A stretch of 64,000 nt of DNA from Saprospiraceae bacterium (GCA_020630955.1 JAHDIE010000005.1:1-64000); one strand, 5' to 3'. Counted from the stretch's first letter, positions 9,161 to 18,159 are shown. A program made the numbers and translations. The notes: generated by a model not told the origin, from the sequence alone.

Positions 9161-10057
9161 TTGAATAAAAATTTACTACTTAGTTTAAGTCTTGTGGGCT
9201 TAATTACGACAGGATGTCAAAAAGATAAAGACCAATTTATACCATACCCTCTTGATGGCCAGATTAGTGAACTTATTGGAGAATTACTCGAAGAACCTAG
9301 TACTTATCAAATAAATACGAATACTTACAATTCTATTAATGTAGATAAGACCTTTCGCTTAATTGTAGCATCTAATAGTATCACAAATGCAGAAGAAGAA
9401 AATTTTTCAATTGATTGGACATATGCAGAAAGTGCAGTCCAGATGGAATTGCATGGATTGCCAAATTATTCAAATGGCAAATACCTTTCTCCAGCATTTA
9501 CCTTCAAACTGAATTCAAAAGATGAAATAAATATTAACCAAGAAGAACCCTTGGCCTTATACATTGAATCGGATCAAGTTGAAGATCAAAACCTCTTCTA
9601 CATGTCATCGGAAGGATGGATCGAATTGGGTACCCAGAATATGATCATTACAGAGTGGTCAGATGAAAATGGTTTTGCTAAAAGCGGATTTAAGGTATTA
9701 ATTGATAATTTTGGATGGTATACGATAGCATCAAAAGTAGATCTAGGGTCTAATGCATTTAGTAATTTTTGTATTGAATTGGAAGGACAATACACCCAAA
9801 GCAATAGTAAATCTCTCGTTGCACTTGAAAACGATATCATTGTTCCAATGAATAGATCAGTCAACCAAGGTCTATTTTGTACATCGATGAATATACCAGA
9901 CAACCAACCATTTAAGTTAATTTCTATGTCTAATATAAGAGAAGGAGAATATGAACTATTTTACTTTGAAGCAGTAATGGAAAATGGCTTGATGATAACA
10001 CCATCTTTGGAACCAAAGACGATTCAGGAAATTAAAGACATACTTAAAGATATATAA
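9161..10057 (+). CDS. Hypothetical lipoprotein, third gene of the sigma operon
   Basis: A 298-residue protein with a lipoprotein signal ending LITTGC (Cys19). The start is TTG at 9161; no ATG in this frame precedes the signal. It follows the barrel-like gene by 26 nt and is closed by a strong hairpin terminator, so it ends the sigma operon. The mature part has a segment like ESDQVEDQNLFYMSSEGWIELG, seen in Bacteroidota extracellular beta-sandwich proteins. I do not recognise a named family. By position it may be a sensor or target of the sigma system (inference). Confidence 0.75.
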   Translation: MNKNLLLSLSLVGLITTGCQKDKDQFIPYPLDGQISELIGELLEEPSTYQINTNTYNSINVDKTFRLIVASNSITNAEEENFSIDWTYAESAVQMELHGLPNYSNGKYLSPAFTFKLNSKDEININQEEPLALYIESDQVEDQNLFYMSSEGWIELGTQNMIITEWSDENGFAKSGFKVLIDNFGWYTIASKVDLGSNAFSNFCIELEGQYTQSNSKSLVALENDIIVPMNRSVNQGLFCTSMNIPDNQPFKLISMSNIREGEYELFYFEAVMENGLMITPSLEPKTIQEIKDILKDI

Positions 10058-10082
10058 ATAGCATTTATATGCATTAGAGAGT

Positions 10083-10120
10083 TGCCTGCACATACATTAT
10101 GTATTGCAGGCATTTTTTTT
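10083..10120 (+). terminator. Intrinsic terminator of the sigma operon
   Basis: TGCCTGCA (10083-10090) pairs with TGCAGGCA (10105-10112). The stem continues inward as ATAC/GTAT, and eight T residues follow. It lies 25 nt after the lipoprotein stop and directly abuts the end of the convergent pyrophosphohydrolase gene. Confidence 0.9.
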
Positions 10121-10609
10121 CTATTCTGATTCCAATAATCCTTTGATATCTGCGGGAGAATAATTAACAGACTTTAATACTTTTCCGTCTTCTATTCTAT
10201 AGACTAAGAATTCTCCATTTCGTTCTTCAATCCTTGAATCCATACCCTTATTTTCGGAATAGAACTTTTGAGTAGCCAATGCTTCTTCCATAGATTTACA
10301 AGTCTTACTCATATTTGAACGCTGAACTTCATCAAACAATATTTTAAACTGGTCTTTAAGACCAAATTCTAAAATTGCACCTGACAACACATATTGCAAA
10401 TCACAGAAAGCATCCGCAACTTCTACCAAATCATCATTGTCTATTGCTTCTTTTAATTCTGCCAACTCTTCTTCGATGAGATTTATTCTTAACCTGGTTC
10501 TTTCGATGCTAGGTATGACTGGTTGATCAAGAACTGGTAGATTAAATGTGTCATGAAAATCAGCAACAGAACTCAAAGCTTCTGGTTCATTTATTTTTCT
10601 GCTCGGCAT
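10121..10609 (-). CDS. MazG-like / phosphoribosyl-ATP pyrophosphohydrolase-type NTP pyrophosphatase
   Basis: A 162-residue cytoplasmic protein of the all-alpha NTP pyrophosphohydrolase superfamily, which hydrolyses nucleoside triphosphates to monophosphate and pyrophosphate. The metal-binding helices are visible as IEEELAELKEA (residues 45-55) and LVEVADAFCDLQYV (61-74), giving the E-x-x-E ... E-x-x-D pattern. The C-terminal 60 residues (SKTCKSMEEALATQ onward) are an extension common in Bacteroidota members. It starts 1 nt after the upstream BNR-repeat gene ends, so they are probably co-transcribed, although the functional link is unclear. The true substrate (canonical or damaged nucleotide) cannot be told. 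Confidence 0.85.
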   Translation of the reverse strand: MPSRKINEPEALSSVADFHDTFNLPVLDQPVIPSIERTRLRINLIEEELAELKEAIDNDDLVEVADAFCDLQYVLSGAILEFGLKDQFKILFDEVQRSNMSKTCKSMEEALATQKFYSENKGMDSRIEERNGEFLVYRIEDGKVLKSVNYSPADIKGLLESE

Positions 10610-10610
10610 A

Positions 10611-13109
10611 TTAAAGTTTGATTATTGATTTAGTGATTTTTGATTTTGAATTGTGCAAATTTAAAGAAATAAAATACATCCCTGGATCTAGGCTAGAAAT
10701 ATCAATTTTTTCTGAATCTTTTGATGATAACACAATTTTGCCTTGAGTATTAATAACATTAATTGTGTATTGTGCTGATTTAAATCCTGTAATATGAATT
10801 ACTTCAGAGCTAGGATTAGGATAAATATTTACAGAAGTTTCAATATTGTTTTTTGTAGAAACAGGCACAGTTTCAAGATCAACTCTGTAAGTTCCATTTC
10901 CATGCGTTGCTAACCATAATTTGTTGTTAGCCGTTGATATTTTTAGATCTATTGCAATAACTGCATCAGGTAATCCAATCTGGTATGGCTCCCAACTTTG
11001 ACCACCATTAATACTGTAATATACGCCCAAATCGTTACCAATATAAATCTCTTCGGTATTGTAAGGATTTATAGCGATAGCATTGGTAGGAACATCAGGA
11101 AGATTATTAGTTATATCAATCCAAGAACTTCCATAATCATTTGTGCGAAATACATGTGCTGTACCAAATCCGCTATATACCGCAATAGCTTTTTCCGGTT
11201 GGCCAGGAAAGATACTAATATCGTTTACAATACGATTTGGTATCGGACTAACATTATTAAATGAAGAACCACCATTTGTGCTAACAAATAACGATGCAGG
11301 TTGTTGTTCTGGAGCTGTTCCTAGATATATAATATCTTCATCTATATCTGAAACATCCATTGCAAATATTGGATCTCCATTAAGCATTTGACCATTATTC
11401 ATCCTTGTCCAATTATCTCCTTGATCAAATGATTTGTAGAGATAACGTCCACCAGCATAAAGTAAAAATGGATTTGTCTCCGATAGTACAAAAGGAGCTA
11501 TAAATAGTGGATTATCGCCATTCAACGGAGGAGATATGTTTACAAAAAATCCTCCATTATTTTGGGTTCTGACAATTCTGAGAAATTGTGATGAGGCATA
11601 ATAATTTGAATTGTCTGTTGAATTAATTGCGGTCCAGCTTCCATCGCCTCCAACATCTCGTTTCCATGCCCCTGATCCATTAAAAATAGAAGTACTATTG
11701 TCCTGTAATCCACCCAAGGCTAGATTATCGATACTGTTGGAAACAGAAAATCCATTATAAAATTGAGTGGTTTGTAATCCAGCATTTGCACTTCGAAATG
11801 TTTCTCCTCGATCAAATGAAATAAATACACCTCCATCATTTCCGAACAATACAACGCTATCGAGCTCTGGATGGTGGCAAACAAAATGGTGATCTGAATG
11901 TGAATATTCGGGAGGTCCATCAGGTCCAAGTATGGGTATATCTCCCAAAGAAACTCCATATAAATTAATGTTCGATTTTTGCTCTAAATTTATTCCACCA
12001 TCTGTGCTTTTAAATATATCAATTCCAACGGTTATGATTTCATTTTCATCTTTTGGATGTACAGATACATCATGGGAAAACCATCCTTGCCACCTTGAGT
12101 AATCTAGTTCATTCATTACTTCAAAATTCTCACCATCATCTGAAGATTTTAACAACCAAGTATATCCGTTTGACGATGAAAACCCATTTCCTACCGATGC
12201 ATAAATGACCTCTGGTGAAGATTCACTTCTGGCCAATAATATTTTACCCTGGAATGAATCAGGAACATTATTGCTTCTCTCCCAGTTTTGCCCACCATCA
12301 AGACTATGATAAATACCTTTTCCAAGAGAATTAAAATTTCCACAGGATATTACAACTCGGTTTGGATCATCTGGATGTAGCTCAATATCAGTTACCATTG
12401 GGTTTTCAAAAATATTCTCCCAAGTTTCTCCTTGATCAGTTGATTTTAAAACTCCTTGGGTGGTTGCAGCAAATACCAATTGATCATCGCTTCTCGCAAT
12501 TTTTATCATCCATACTCCTTCATTTTGTTGGTAAGTCCAGTCTAACGAGTGAGTCCAGCTCTCTCCCCCATCTACCGACTTTAAAATACCAATCCCGTAA
12601 GAACCTCTTGTTGCTCGATAAGCTCCATCATTACCAGTAACTTCAGTATTATATACTTCACCTGTTCCAATAAACATAACTGTACTATCTTGATGAGCAA
12701 ACTCAATAGTACTTACCCCTAATAATGGAAATCCAGTTTCTATTCTTTCCCAACTCAAATTCAATCCAAAATTCCTGCTTCTCCATAGGCCTCCACTTGC
12801 AAAACCACCATATATTGTAGATGGGGCTTGAGGATTAATTCCGACCGTTAGACATCTACCTGAAGTATTAAAAGGCCCCATTCCTTCCCACTCGTTTTCA
12901 CGATGAATAGCATTTTCTAACTTACTTTTGTGTTTTTCAAATGCTTGCATATATCCTGTTTTGGGAATATTCTCATTCGGATATGCTCTCACTTTCGTAA
13001 ATAGTTCAAGCGCCTCTAATGATCCTGGTTTTTTAATAATTCTTGTGTCTTGATTGTTATTGCAGCCAACTAAAAAAAAAGCAAAAATGAAAAATACTAA
13101 TAATCGCAT
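10611..13109 (-). CDS. BNR/Asp-box (sortilin-like) repeat protein with T9SS type A sorting domain and lipobox
   Basis: An 832-residue secreted protein. The signal peptide ends in LVGC, which would make Cys16 a lipidation site. The body carries about ten Asp-box motifs S-x-D-x-G-x-x-W/F (SVDGGESW, STDQGETW, SLDGGQNW, SFDRGETF, SINGGQSW and others), predicting one or two beta-propellers of the sialidase/Vps10/Ycf48-like type. Residues from about 755 to the end match the T9SS type A sorting domain (IYPNPSSEVIHITG ... ISSLDPGMYFISL). Family members of this kind are exported to the cell surface; the ligand or enzymatic activity is unknown. No catalytic sialidase Arg triad can be assigned. Having both a lipobox and a T9SS tail is unusual. 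Confidence 0.88.
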   Translation of the reverse strand: MRLLVFFIFAFFLVGCNNNQDTRIIKKPGSLEALELFTKVRAYPNENIPKTGYMQAFEKHKSKLENAIHRENEWEGMGPFNTSGRCLTVGINPQAPSTIYGGFASGGLWRSRNFGLNLSWERIETGFPLLGVSTIEFAHQDSTVMFIGTGEVYNTEVTGNDGAYRATRGSYGIGILKSVDGGESWTHSLDWTYQQNEGVWMIKIARSDDQLVFAATTQGVLKSTDQGETWENIFENPMVTDIELHPDDPNRVVISCGNFNSLGKGIYHSLDGGQNWERSNNVPDSFQGKILLARSESSPEVIYASVGNGFSSSNGYTWLLKSSDDGENFEVMNELDYSRWQGWFSHDVSVHPKDENEIITVGIDIFKSTDGGINLEQKSNINLYGVSLGDIPILGPDGPPEYSHSDHHFVCHHPELDSVVLFGNDGGVFISFDRGETFRSANAGLQTTQFYNGFSVSNSIDNLALGGLQDNSTSIFNGSGAWKRDVGGDGSWTAINSTDNSNYYASSQFLRIVRTQNNGGFFVNISPPLNGDNPLFIAPFVLSETNPFLLYAGGRYLYKSFDQGDNWTRMNNGQMLNGDPIFAMDVSDIDEDIIYLGTAPEQQPASLFVSTNGGSSFNNVSPIPNRIVNDISIFPGQPEKAIAVYSGFGTAHVFRTNDYGSSWIDITNNLPDVPTNAIAINPYNTEEIYIGNDLGVYYSINGGQSWEPYQIGLPDAVIAIDLKISTANNKLWLATHGNGTYRVDLETVPVSTKNNIETSVNIYPNPSSEVIHITGFKSAQYTINVINTQGKIVLSSKDSEKIDISSLDPGMYFISLNLHNSKSKITKSIIKL

Positions 13110-13225
13110 GATTGAAATTTTTAATCTATTTATCGAATATATCAGTTTGATTTTAAAATAAATGAAATATTTTAGACTAATCTATCTAGACGACTTATTC
13201 CTTTTGAAATATCAAACCATAGCTA

Positions 13226-14554
13226 ATGAGGAAAATTTTGTTGCTTAGCCTTTTGATCATGCTTCTTTTCGGATTCTTATATCTCAAAAAGAATTCATTT
13301 ATTGCTACAGCATATGCTGCTAAAAAAGCTTGTGGTTGTCATTTACTGGCTGAAAGAACTTTGAAATCTATTTATCAAGAAGATTTAGACCGTTTCCCTC
13401 TTAATTTGGTAAGTATTTCGATCGACCATGCACAACAAAAAGTCGAAGCGAAATTATTTGGATTGTGGAAGTCCGTAGTTGTCAAAACAAAAGCCAAAGG
13501 TTGTGTTTTGATAACACAAAATAAAAAACCTCTAGAAGACTTCTCTAACGAATTTCAGAAGTCAAATCAAATTGAGCAGCCTATCAAACTGGATTTATTG
13601 GATCAAGAAAAATTAGATCTTGCATTTCAATTAGCATTCGACAAAGAAGATGAATTTCTTAAGAAGACAAGAGCTCTGTTGGTGTTTTACCGAGATACCT
13701 TGGTGCGTGAAAAATATGCAGAAGGGTTTGATAAACATACAAGAATTTTAGGTTGGTCCATGAATAAAAGTATCGCTCATGCACTTATTGGAATTCTTGT
13801 AAAAAATGGTAAATTAAAACTCACCGACACTAATTTATTTGAAGAATGGGATGGAGATGAACGAAGTAAAATTAGCGTTAATGATTTATTGCAAATGTCT
13901 TCTGGGTTGGATTGGGATGAAGATTATTCAACCAAATCTGATGCGACGAATTTGTTGTTTGGTGAATTTGATTGTTCCGATTTTGCCATCGCACAACCGT
14001 TAGAAGCACCTCCTGGAACATTTTGGGAATATTCAAGCGGCACTACCAATATTCTGTCAAAACTTATTCGTAACCAATTTAACAACGATGAACAATATCT
14101 GAAATTTCCGTACGATTCATTATTTAATCGTTTAGGAATGAGCTCAATAATTTTGGATACCGATCAATCAGGAAACTATATTCTATCCTCCTACGGATAT
14201 GCCACCCCTCGAGATTGGGCAAAGTTTGGCTTGCTCTACCTTAATAATGGAATGTGGCAAGGCCAAGAAATTCTTTCACAGGATTGGATTCAACATGCTT
14301 CTACACCAGCTATAAATTCTATAAATAAAATTTACGGTGCACATTTTTGGCTGAATGCTGGCGGAGAATATCAAGATGTTCCATTAGATATGTACTCTTG
14401 CAATGGCTATCAAGGGCAATTTATCTATATCATTCCATCAAAAGAATTGGTTGTGGTTAGAATGGGTTTGTCTGAAGGCGAGGAATATGATAAGAATGGC
14501 GTACTTAAATACATTGTTGAATCAGTAGAAGCCAAAAAAAAGCCAGCAAATTAA
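13226..14554 (+). CDS. Serine hydrolase of the beta-lactamase / class C family
   Basis: A 442-residue protein with an N-terminal membrane anchor or signal (residues 3-20). Residues 25-165 form an extra N-terminal segment that includes a CGC cluster. The hydrolase domain follows, with the active-site S-x-x-K at Ser178-Met-Asn-Lys181 and the second motif Tyr269-Ser-Ser. Near the C-terminus GYQGQFIYIIPSKELVVVRMG takes the place of the usual third (H/K)-x-G box. Relatives include DD-peptidases, esterases and 6-aminohexanoate-dimer hydrolases; the substrate is unknown. It is divergent from the BNR-repeat gene and convergent with ndk, sharing a hairpin terminator. Confidence 0.88.
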   Translation: MRKILLLSLLIMLLFGFLYLKKNSFIATAYAAKKACGCHLLAERTLKSIYQEDLDRFPLNLVSISIDHAQQKVEAKLFGLWKSVVVKTKAKGCVLITQNKKPLEDFSNEFQKSNQIEQPIKLDLLDQEKLDLAFQLAFDKEDEFLKKTRALLVFYRDTLVREKYAEGFDKHTRILGWSMNKSIAHALIGILVKNGKLKLTDTNLFEEWDGDERSKISVNDLLQMSSGLDWDEDYSTKSDATNLLFGEFDCSDFAIAQPLEAPPGTFWEYSSGTTNILSKLIRNQFNNDEQYLKFPYDSLFNRLGMSSIILDTDQSGNYILSSYGYATPRDWAKFGLLYLNNGMWQGQEILSQDWIQHASTPAINSINKIYGAHFWLNAGGEYQDVPLDMYSCNGYQGQFIYIIPSKELVVVRMGLSEGEEYDKNGVLKYIVESVEAKKKPAN

Positions 14555-14566
14555 TTGCTGGCTTTA
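14534..14566. terminator. Bidirectional terminator between serine hydrolase and ndk
   Basis: AGCCAGCAA (14541-14549) pairs with TTGCTGGCT (14555-14563). The stop codon of the serine hydrolase lies in the loop. On the minus strand the stem is followed by seven T residues (14534-14540), so it should work best for ndk; on the plus strand the T tract is weak. Confidence 0.85.
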
Positions 14567-14590
14567 ATTCTTATTTGCCTAAAATGGAAG

Positions 14591-15010
14591 TTAGAATATT
14601 TCCGTCTGTGCAAAATGAAAGTTGCCTTCGATCATTGCATTCTCATCACTATCTGATCCATGCACCGCATTTTCTCCAACATTGGTGGCATATAAGGCTC
14701 TAATTGTTCCTGCCTCAGCTTCTTCAGGATTAGTGGCGCCAATTAATTTTCTAAAATCTTCTACTGCATTGTCTTTTTCTAATATTGCAGCTACAATTGG
14801 ACCTGAAGACATAAAATCTACCAATTCTCCATAAAATGGTCTCTCTTTATGTACTTCATAGAATGCACCAGCCGCTTCTTTGGACAACCTGGTATATTTC
14901 ATTGCTATTATCTTAAATCCCCCTTCTACAATCTTTTGAAGAATGTTACCAATATGATTACCTCTAACTGCATCTGGCTTAATCATCGTAAATGTTCTGT
15001 TTCCTGCCAT
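14591..15010 (-). CDS. ndk: Nucleoside diphosphate kinase
   Basis: Transfers the gamma-phosphate from ATP to nucleoside diphosphates, balancing NTP and dNTP pools in the cytoplasm. Its 139 residues are the normal family length. The start [16 protein letters not shown] and the catalytic His117 in [12 protein letters not shown] are both present and canonical. It is a single-gene unit on the minus strand, divergent from nrnA and ended by the hairpin inside the neighbouring serine hydrolase's stop region. Confidence 0.98.
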   Translation of the reverse strand: MAGNRTFTMIKPDAVRGNHIGNILQKIVEGGFKIIAMKYTRLSKEAAGAFYEVHKERPFYGELVDFMSSGPIVAAILEKDNAVEDFRKLIGATNPEEAEAGTIRALYATNVGENAVHGSDSDENAMIEGNFHFAQTEIF

Positions 15011-15115
15011 GTTTATTGTTTTTACTTGTGTTTTATTATTTGGCGCAAAAGTATAAAATGGAATTGGGATATATCTTTATTTCAACCTTAATCTGTGATA
15101 TTAACCAATTTTAAT

Positions 15116-15137
15116 ACTGCTTTTAGCAGTTTTTTTA
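15116..15137 (+). terminator. Terminator-like hairpin in the nrnA leader
   Basis: ACTGCT (15116-15121), loop TTT, AGCAGT (15125-15130), then seven T residues. It points toward nrnA and ends only 18 nt before its ATG. No plus-strand gene lies within 560 nt upstream, so it cannot terminate an upstream operon. A TATCTTTA box lies about 40 nt upstream. It may act as an attenuator, or be a chance short hairpin. Confidence 0.5.
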
Positions 15138-15155
15138 TCAATTTTGCAATCCATT

Positions 15156-16157
15156 ATGGAAAACATAATAGAGTTAAAGAATATTTTAAGCTATCCTAAG
15201 GATATCGTGATCATTAGTCATAGAAATCCTGATGGTGATGCTATTGGTTCAAGTATGGCCTTTAGGTATTTCTTGGAATCTTTTGGACATGTAGTAAAAG
15301 TGGTCTATCCTAGCGATTATCCAAATACTTTTGAATTTATCAAGGGTATTGATGAATGCTTGATCTATGACAATGATCCTGATAAAGTAGAGGAACTGAT
15401 CAAGAAGGCTGATATCATTTCCTGCTTAGATTTCAATTCATTGGATAGAATTGATAAAATGGGCTTAATGGTGAGCGAATCTAAAGCCAAAAAAATTCTG
15501 ATTGATCATCACTTAGATCCGGAACCATTTTCTGATTTTGAACTTTCCGAAACCTCTGCAAGTTCTACATGCGAATTAGTTTATAAGTTTATTCAATTGA
15601 TGGATGAAGACCGAAAATTGAATACTTTTATTAGTGAATTGTTATTTATTGGATTGATAACAGATACTGGCTCTTTCAAATATTCTACAAACCCTTACAC
15701 ATATGAAGTCGCATCTTCTTTAAAATCTAAAGGTGCTGATGATTACAAGATTCAAGATCTTATCCATAATACGATGACAACCAAACAGATAGCATTATTG
15801 GGGCATTGTTTGGCAAATAGACTTGAAATTATTCCTGAATATGGAGCCGGGATAATCACATTAAGTAAACAAGACTATGCAGATTTCGATATTGGAAGAG
15901 GAGATACAGAAGGTATTGTTAATTATATTTTGATGATGCAAGGAATGAATGTTGCTGCTTTTATTACAGAACAACCAACCATTGTAAAATTATCCTTAAG
16001 ATCGAAAGGAGACATTTCTGTTCAAGATATGGCTAGAAAATATTTTAATGGAGGTGGTCACAAGAATGCAAGTGGTGGCGCGCTTTACAGCAAATTAGAT
16101 TCGGTCGTTGAAAAATTTAAAACTGTCCTTCCAGAGTTCGTTGAAAAAAAGAAATAA
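15156..16157 (+). CDS. nrnA: DHH/DHHA1 phosphoesterase, NrnA-type oligoribonuclease / pAp phosphatase
   Basis: A cytoplasmic metal-dependent phosphoesterase that in NrnA relatives degrades very short oligonucleotides and removes the 3'-phosphate of pAp. I chose ATG at 15156; a TTG at 15144 in frame would add four residues. The DHH domain shows SHRNPDGDAIGSS (His22, Asp26, Asp28) and the LIDHHLDPE motif that names the family. The C-terminal DHHA1 domain ends with the FNGGGHKNASGG nucleic-acid-binding loop. At 333 residues it has the usual length. The FKBP lipoprotein gene follows after 8 nt, so they share an operon. Confidence 0.95.
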   Translation: MENIIELKNILSYPKDIVIISHRNPDGDAIGSSMAFRYFLESFGHVVKVVYPSDYPNTFEFIKGIDECLIYDNDPDKVEELIKKADIISCLDFNSLDRIDKMGLMVSESKAKKILIDHHLDPEPFSDFELSETSASSTCELVYKFIQLMDEDRKLNTFISELLFIGLITDTGSFKYSTNPYTYEVASSLKSKGADDYKIQDLIHNTMTTKQIALLGHCLANRLEIIPEYGAGIITLSKQDYADFDIGRGDTEGIVNYILMMQGMNVAAFITEQPTIVKLSLRSKGDISVQDMARKYFNGGGHKNASGGALYSKLDSVVEKFKTVLPEFVEKKK

Positions 16158-16165
16158 TAATAAAC

Positions 16166-17059
16166 ATGATTAAAAAAATTGCAATACTATTAACAACCTG
16201 TGCATTTATAAGCTCATGCGAACAATCAAGTTCGAAAGAAAGATATATAAAAGGATACAAAGCGGTCACTCATGTTTCAACCAATGGCAAAACACCTGAG
16301 GTTGGAGACTACGTCTTCTTTGATTTAGATATAATAACCGACAAAGGTGAGGTTATCGACAAATCGCCAAGAGGAGATGATATGCCTGTCCTTCAAATTA
16401 TGGCTGAGGCAGACATTCCGGATAAATCAAATCCTGTAGTTGAATTAATGAGCGGTATGGCAATAGGTGACAGCGTATCACTTTATATTCCAATTGATTC
16501 AATCCCTGGTCCACCACCTAATATGATTGGCTCGGAATATCTAGAATATGTAGTAAAAACTAGAAAGATAATGACAGAGGATGAGTTTACCGCCGAGGCT
16601 AAGAAAAGACAAGAGGAAGAGGCAATGAGATTGCAAGAAGCTATGGCAGAGGCTCCAAAAATTTTAGCAGGTATTGAATCTACGCTTAAAGATTATCTTG
16701 CCGGAAAGGAAGTTGGCGAAATCAAGGAAGGACCTGACGGTTTGAAAATAATAATCACTGAACCGGGTGAAGGCCCTACAGCTAATGATGGTCAATATGT
16801 TTCTGTGAGTTATGCTGGGTATCTCGAAGACTTAACCAATTTTGATAATAGTTACAAAAGAGGGTCTCCTTACAAATTATCTCTTGGCCGTGGTTCAGTA
16901 ATTCAAGGATGGGATAAGGGTCTTGTCTATCTTAATAAAGGTGCTAAAGCAATATTGGATATACCTTCTGATTTAGGATATGGAGCAGGTGGCAGTCCAC
17001 CTAGAATTCCCGGAAATTCCCGACTTTTGTTTTTTGTCGAGATGACAGACATTAATTAA
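16166..17059 (+). CDS. FKBP-type peptidyl-prolyl isomerase lipoprotein
   Basis: A 297-residue envelope lipoprotein (lipobox ISSC, Cys18) that should speed cis-trans isomerisation of prolyl bonds during folding of exported proteins. The C-terminal FKBP domain (about 205-297) keeps the family core: VSVSYAGYL, FDNSYKRGSPYKLSLG, VIQGWDKGL and DIPSDLGYGAGG. The N-terminal half (about 35-135) looks like a second, degenerate FKBP fold (GDYVFFDLDI ... GEVIDKSP), followed by a Glu/Ala-rich helix linking the two. It lies between nrnA and prfB in one direction with short gaps. Confidence 0.93.
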   Translation: MIKKIAILLTTCAFISSCEQSSSKERYIKGYKAVTHVSTNGKTPEVGDYVFFDLDIITDKGEVIDKSPRGDDMPVLQIMAEADIPDKSNPVVELMSGMAIGDSVSLYIPIDSIPGPPPNMIGSEYLEYVVKTRKIMTEDEFTAEAKKRQEEEAMRLQEAMAEAPKILAGIESTLKDYLAGKEVGEIKEGPDGLKIIITEPGEGPTANDGQYVSVSYAGYLEDLTNFDNSYKRGSPYKLSLGRGSVIQGWDKGLVYLNKGAKAILDIPSDLGYGAGGSPPRIPGNSRLLFFVEMTDIN

Positions 17060-17081
17060 TATACAACTAAAAGAAGACAAT

Positions 17082-18159
17082 ATGAACGCAGATCAATTAA
17101 CTGAACTGCAAAAGCGATTGGTATCCATTAGGGGGTATCTTTGACATCGAGGCACGGTTTAATAATGTAATGAACAAAGAGGAGCTTGCCGGTGATCCTG
17201 GATTCTGGGATGATCCAAGCAAAGCTGAAGAAATATTAAAGGAAATCAAATCTGATCGCAATTGGTTGGACAAATACAACGAATTAAAAACTCACATCGA
17301 AGACCTTGAAGTGTTGTATGAATTTCAGAAATTGGGAGAAGAATCAGAAGAAGAGGTTGACAAAAAGTATGATCAAGTAATTTCAATTATTGAAGAAATT
17401 GAATTCAAGTCAACATTGGATCAACCAGAAGACAAGCTTTCATGTATAGTTGAAATCAATGCAGGTGCAGGAGGGACTGAGGCATGTGATTGGGCAGATA
17501 TGCTCTACAGAATGTATGTTATGTATGGAGAAAAAAATGGTTTCAAAGTAAAAGAGTTGAATCGAGTCCATGGTGATGTAGCAGGAGTCAGAAGTGTTGA
17601 AATTGAAATTGATGGAGATAGTGCATATGGGTTTTTAAAAGGTGAAAATGGTGTGCATAGACTTGTCAGAGTAAGTCCTTACAATTCGCAAGGCAAAAGA
17701 ATGACCAGTTTTGCTTCTGTCTTTGTGCACCCTTTGGTGGACTCCTCTATTGAAATTGAAGTTAATCCAGCAGATATTGAATGGGATACATTTCGGGCAA
17801 GTGGCGCAGGTGGACAGCACGTCAATAAAACAGAGTCAGCAGTCAGGGTCAGACATTTACCAACGGGTATTGCAGTAGAATGTCAAGAAGAAAGATCTCA
17901 ACATATGAATCGAGAAAAGGCCTTAACAATGCTAAAATCAAGACTGTATACTTTAGAATTGGAAAAGCAATTAAAGGAAAAGTCTGCCATTGAGAATACC
18001 AAAATGAAAAATGAATGGGGTTCTCAAATTCGCTCCTATGTGCTAGATGATCGAAGAGTAAAAGATCATCGAACCAATCATGAAACTAGGAACCCTGATG
18101 ATGTGTTAAATGGCAATCTGACTCCCTTTATCAAGGCCTTTTTATTATGGAACCCATAA
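17082..18159 (+). CDS. prfB: Peptide chain release factor 2, with programmed +1 frameshift
   Basis: RF2 ends translation at UGA and UAA. The gene is in two frames: 20 codons from ATG 17082 to CTT at 17139-17141, then an in-frame TGA at 17142. A +1 shift skips T17142 and continues at GAC 17143 for 338 more residues, giving about 358 in total, normal for RF2. The ribosome-catalytic GGQ is at residues 243-245 ([17 protein letters not shown]). The stop-codon recognition tripeptide, normally SPF, reads Ser198-Pro199-Tyr200 here. Codons before the shift encode [20 protein letters not shown]. The gene ends without an obvious terminator and may be the last of the nrnA operon. Confidence 0.96.
17130..17145 (+). 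promoter_or_regulatory. prfB +1 programmed frameshift site
   Basis: AGGGGGTATCTTTGAC: a Shine-Dalgarno-like AGGGGG three bases before the CTT slippery codon, then TGA and C. It is identical to the site I know from E. coli prfB. Low RF2 makes termination at the weak UGA-C slow, so the ribosome shifts +1 and makes more RF2 (autoregulation). Confidence 0.97.

Noticed and set aside
17170-18159. prfB starting at ATG 17170 as a shortened RF2
   Set aside because: The upstream 20-codon frame, slippery CTT-TGA-C and AGGGGG show the normal frameshifted start at 17082.
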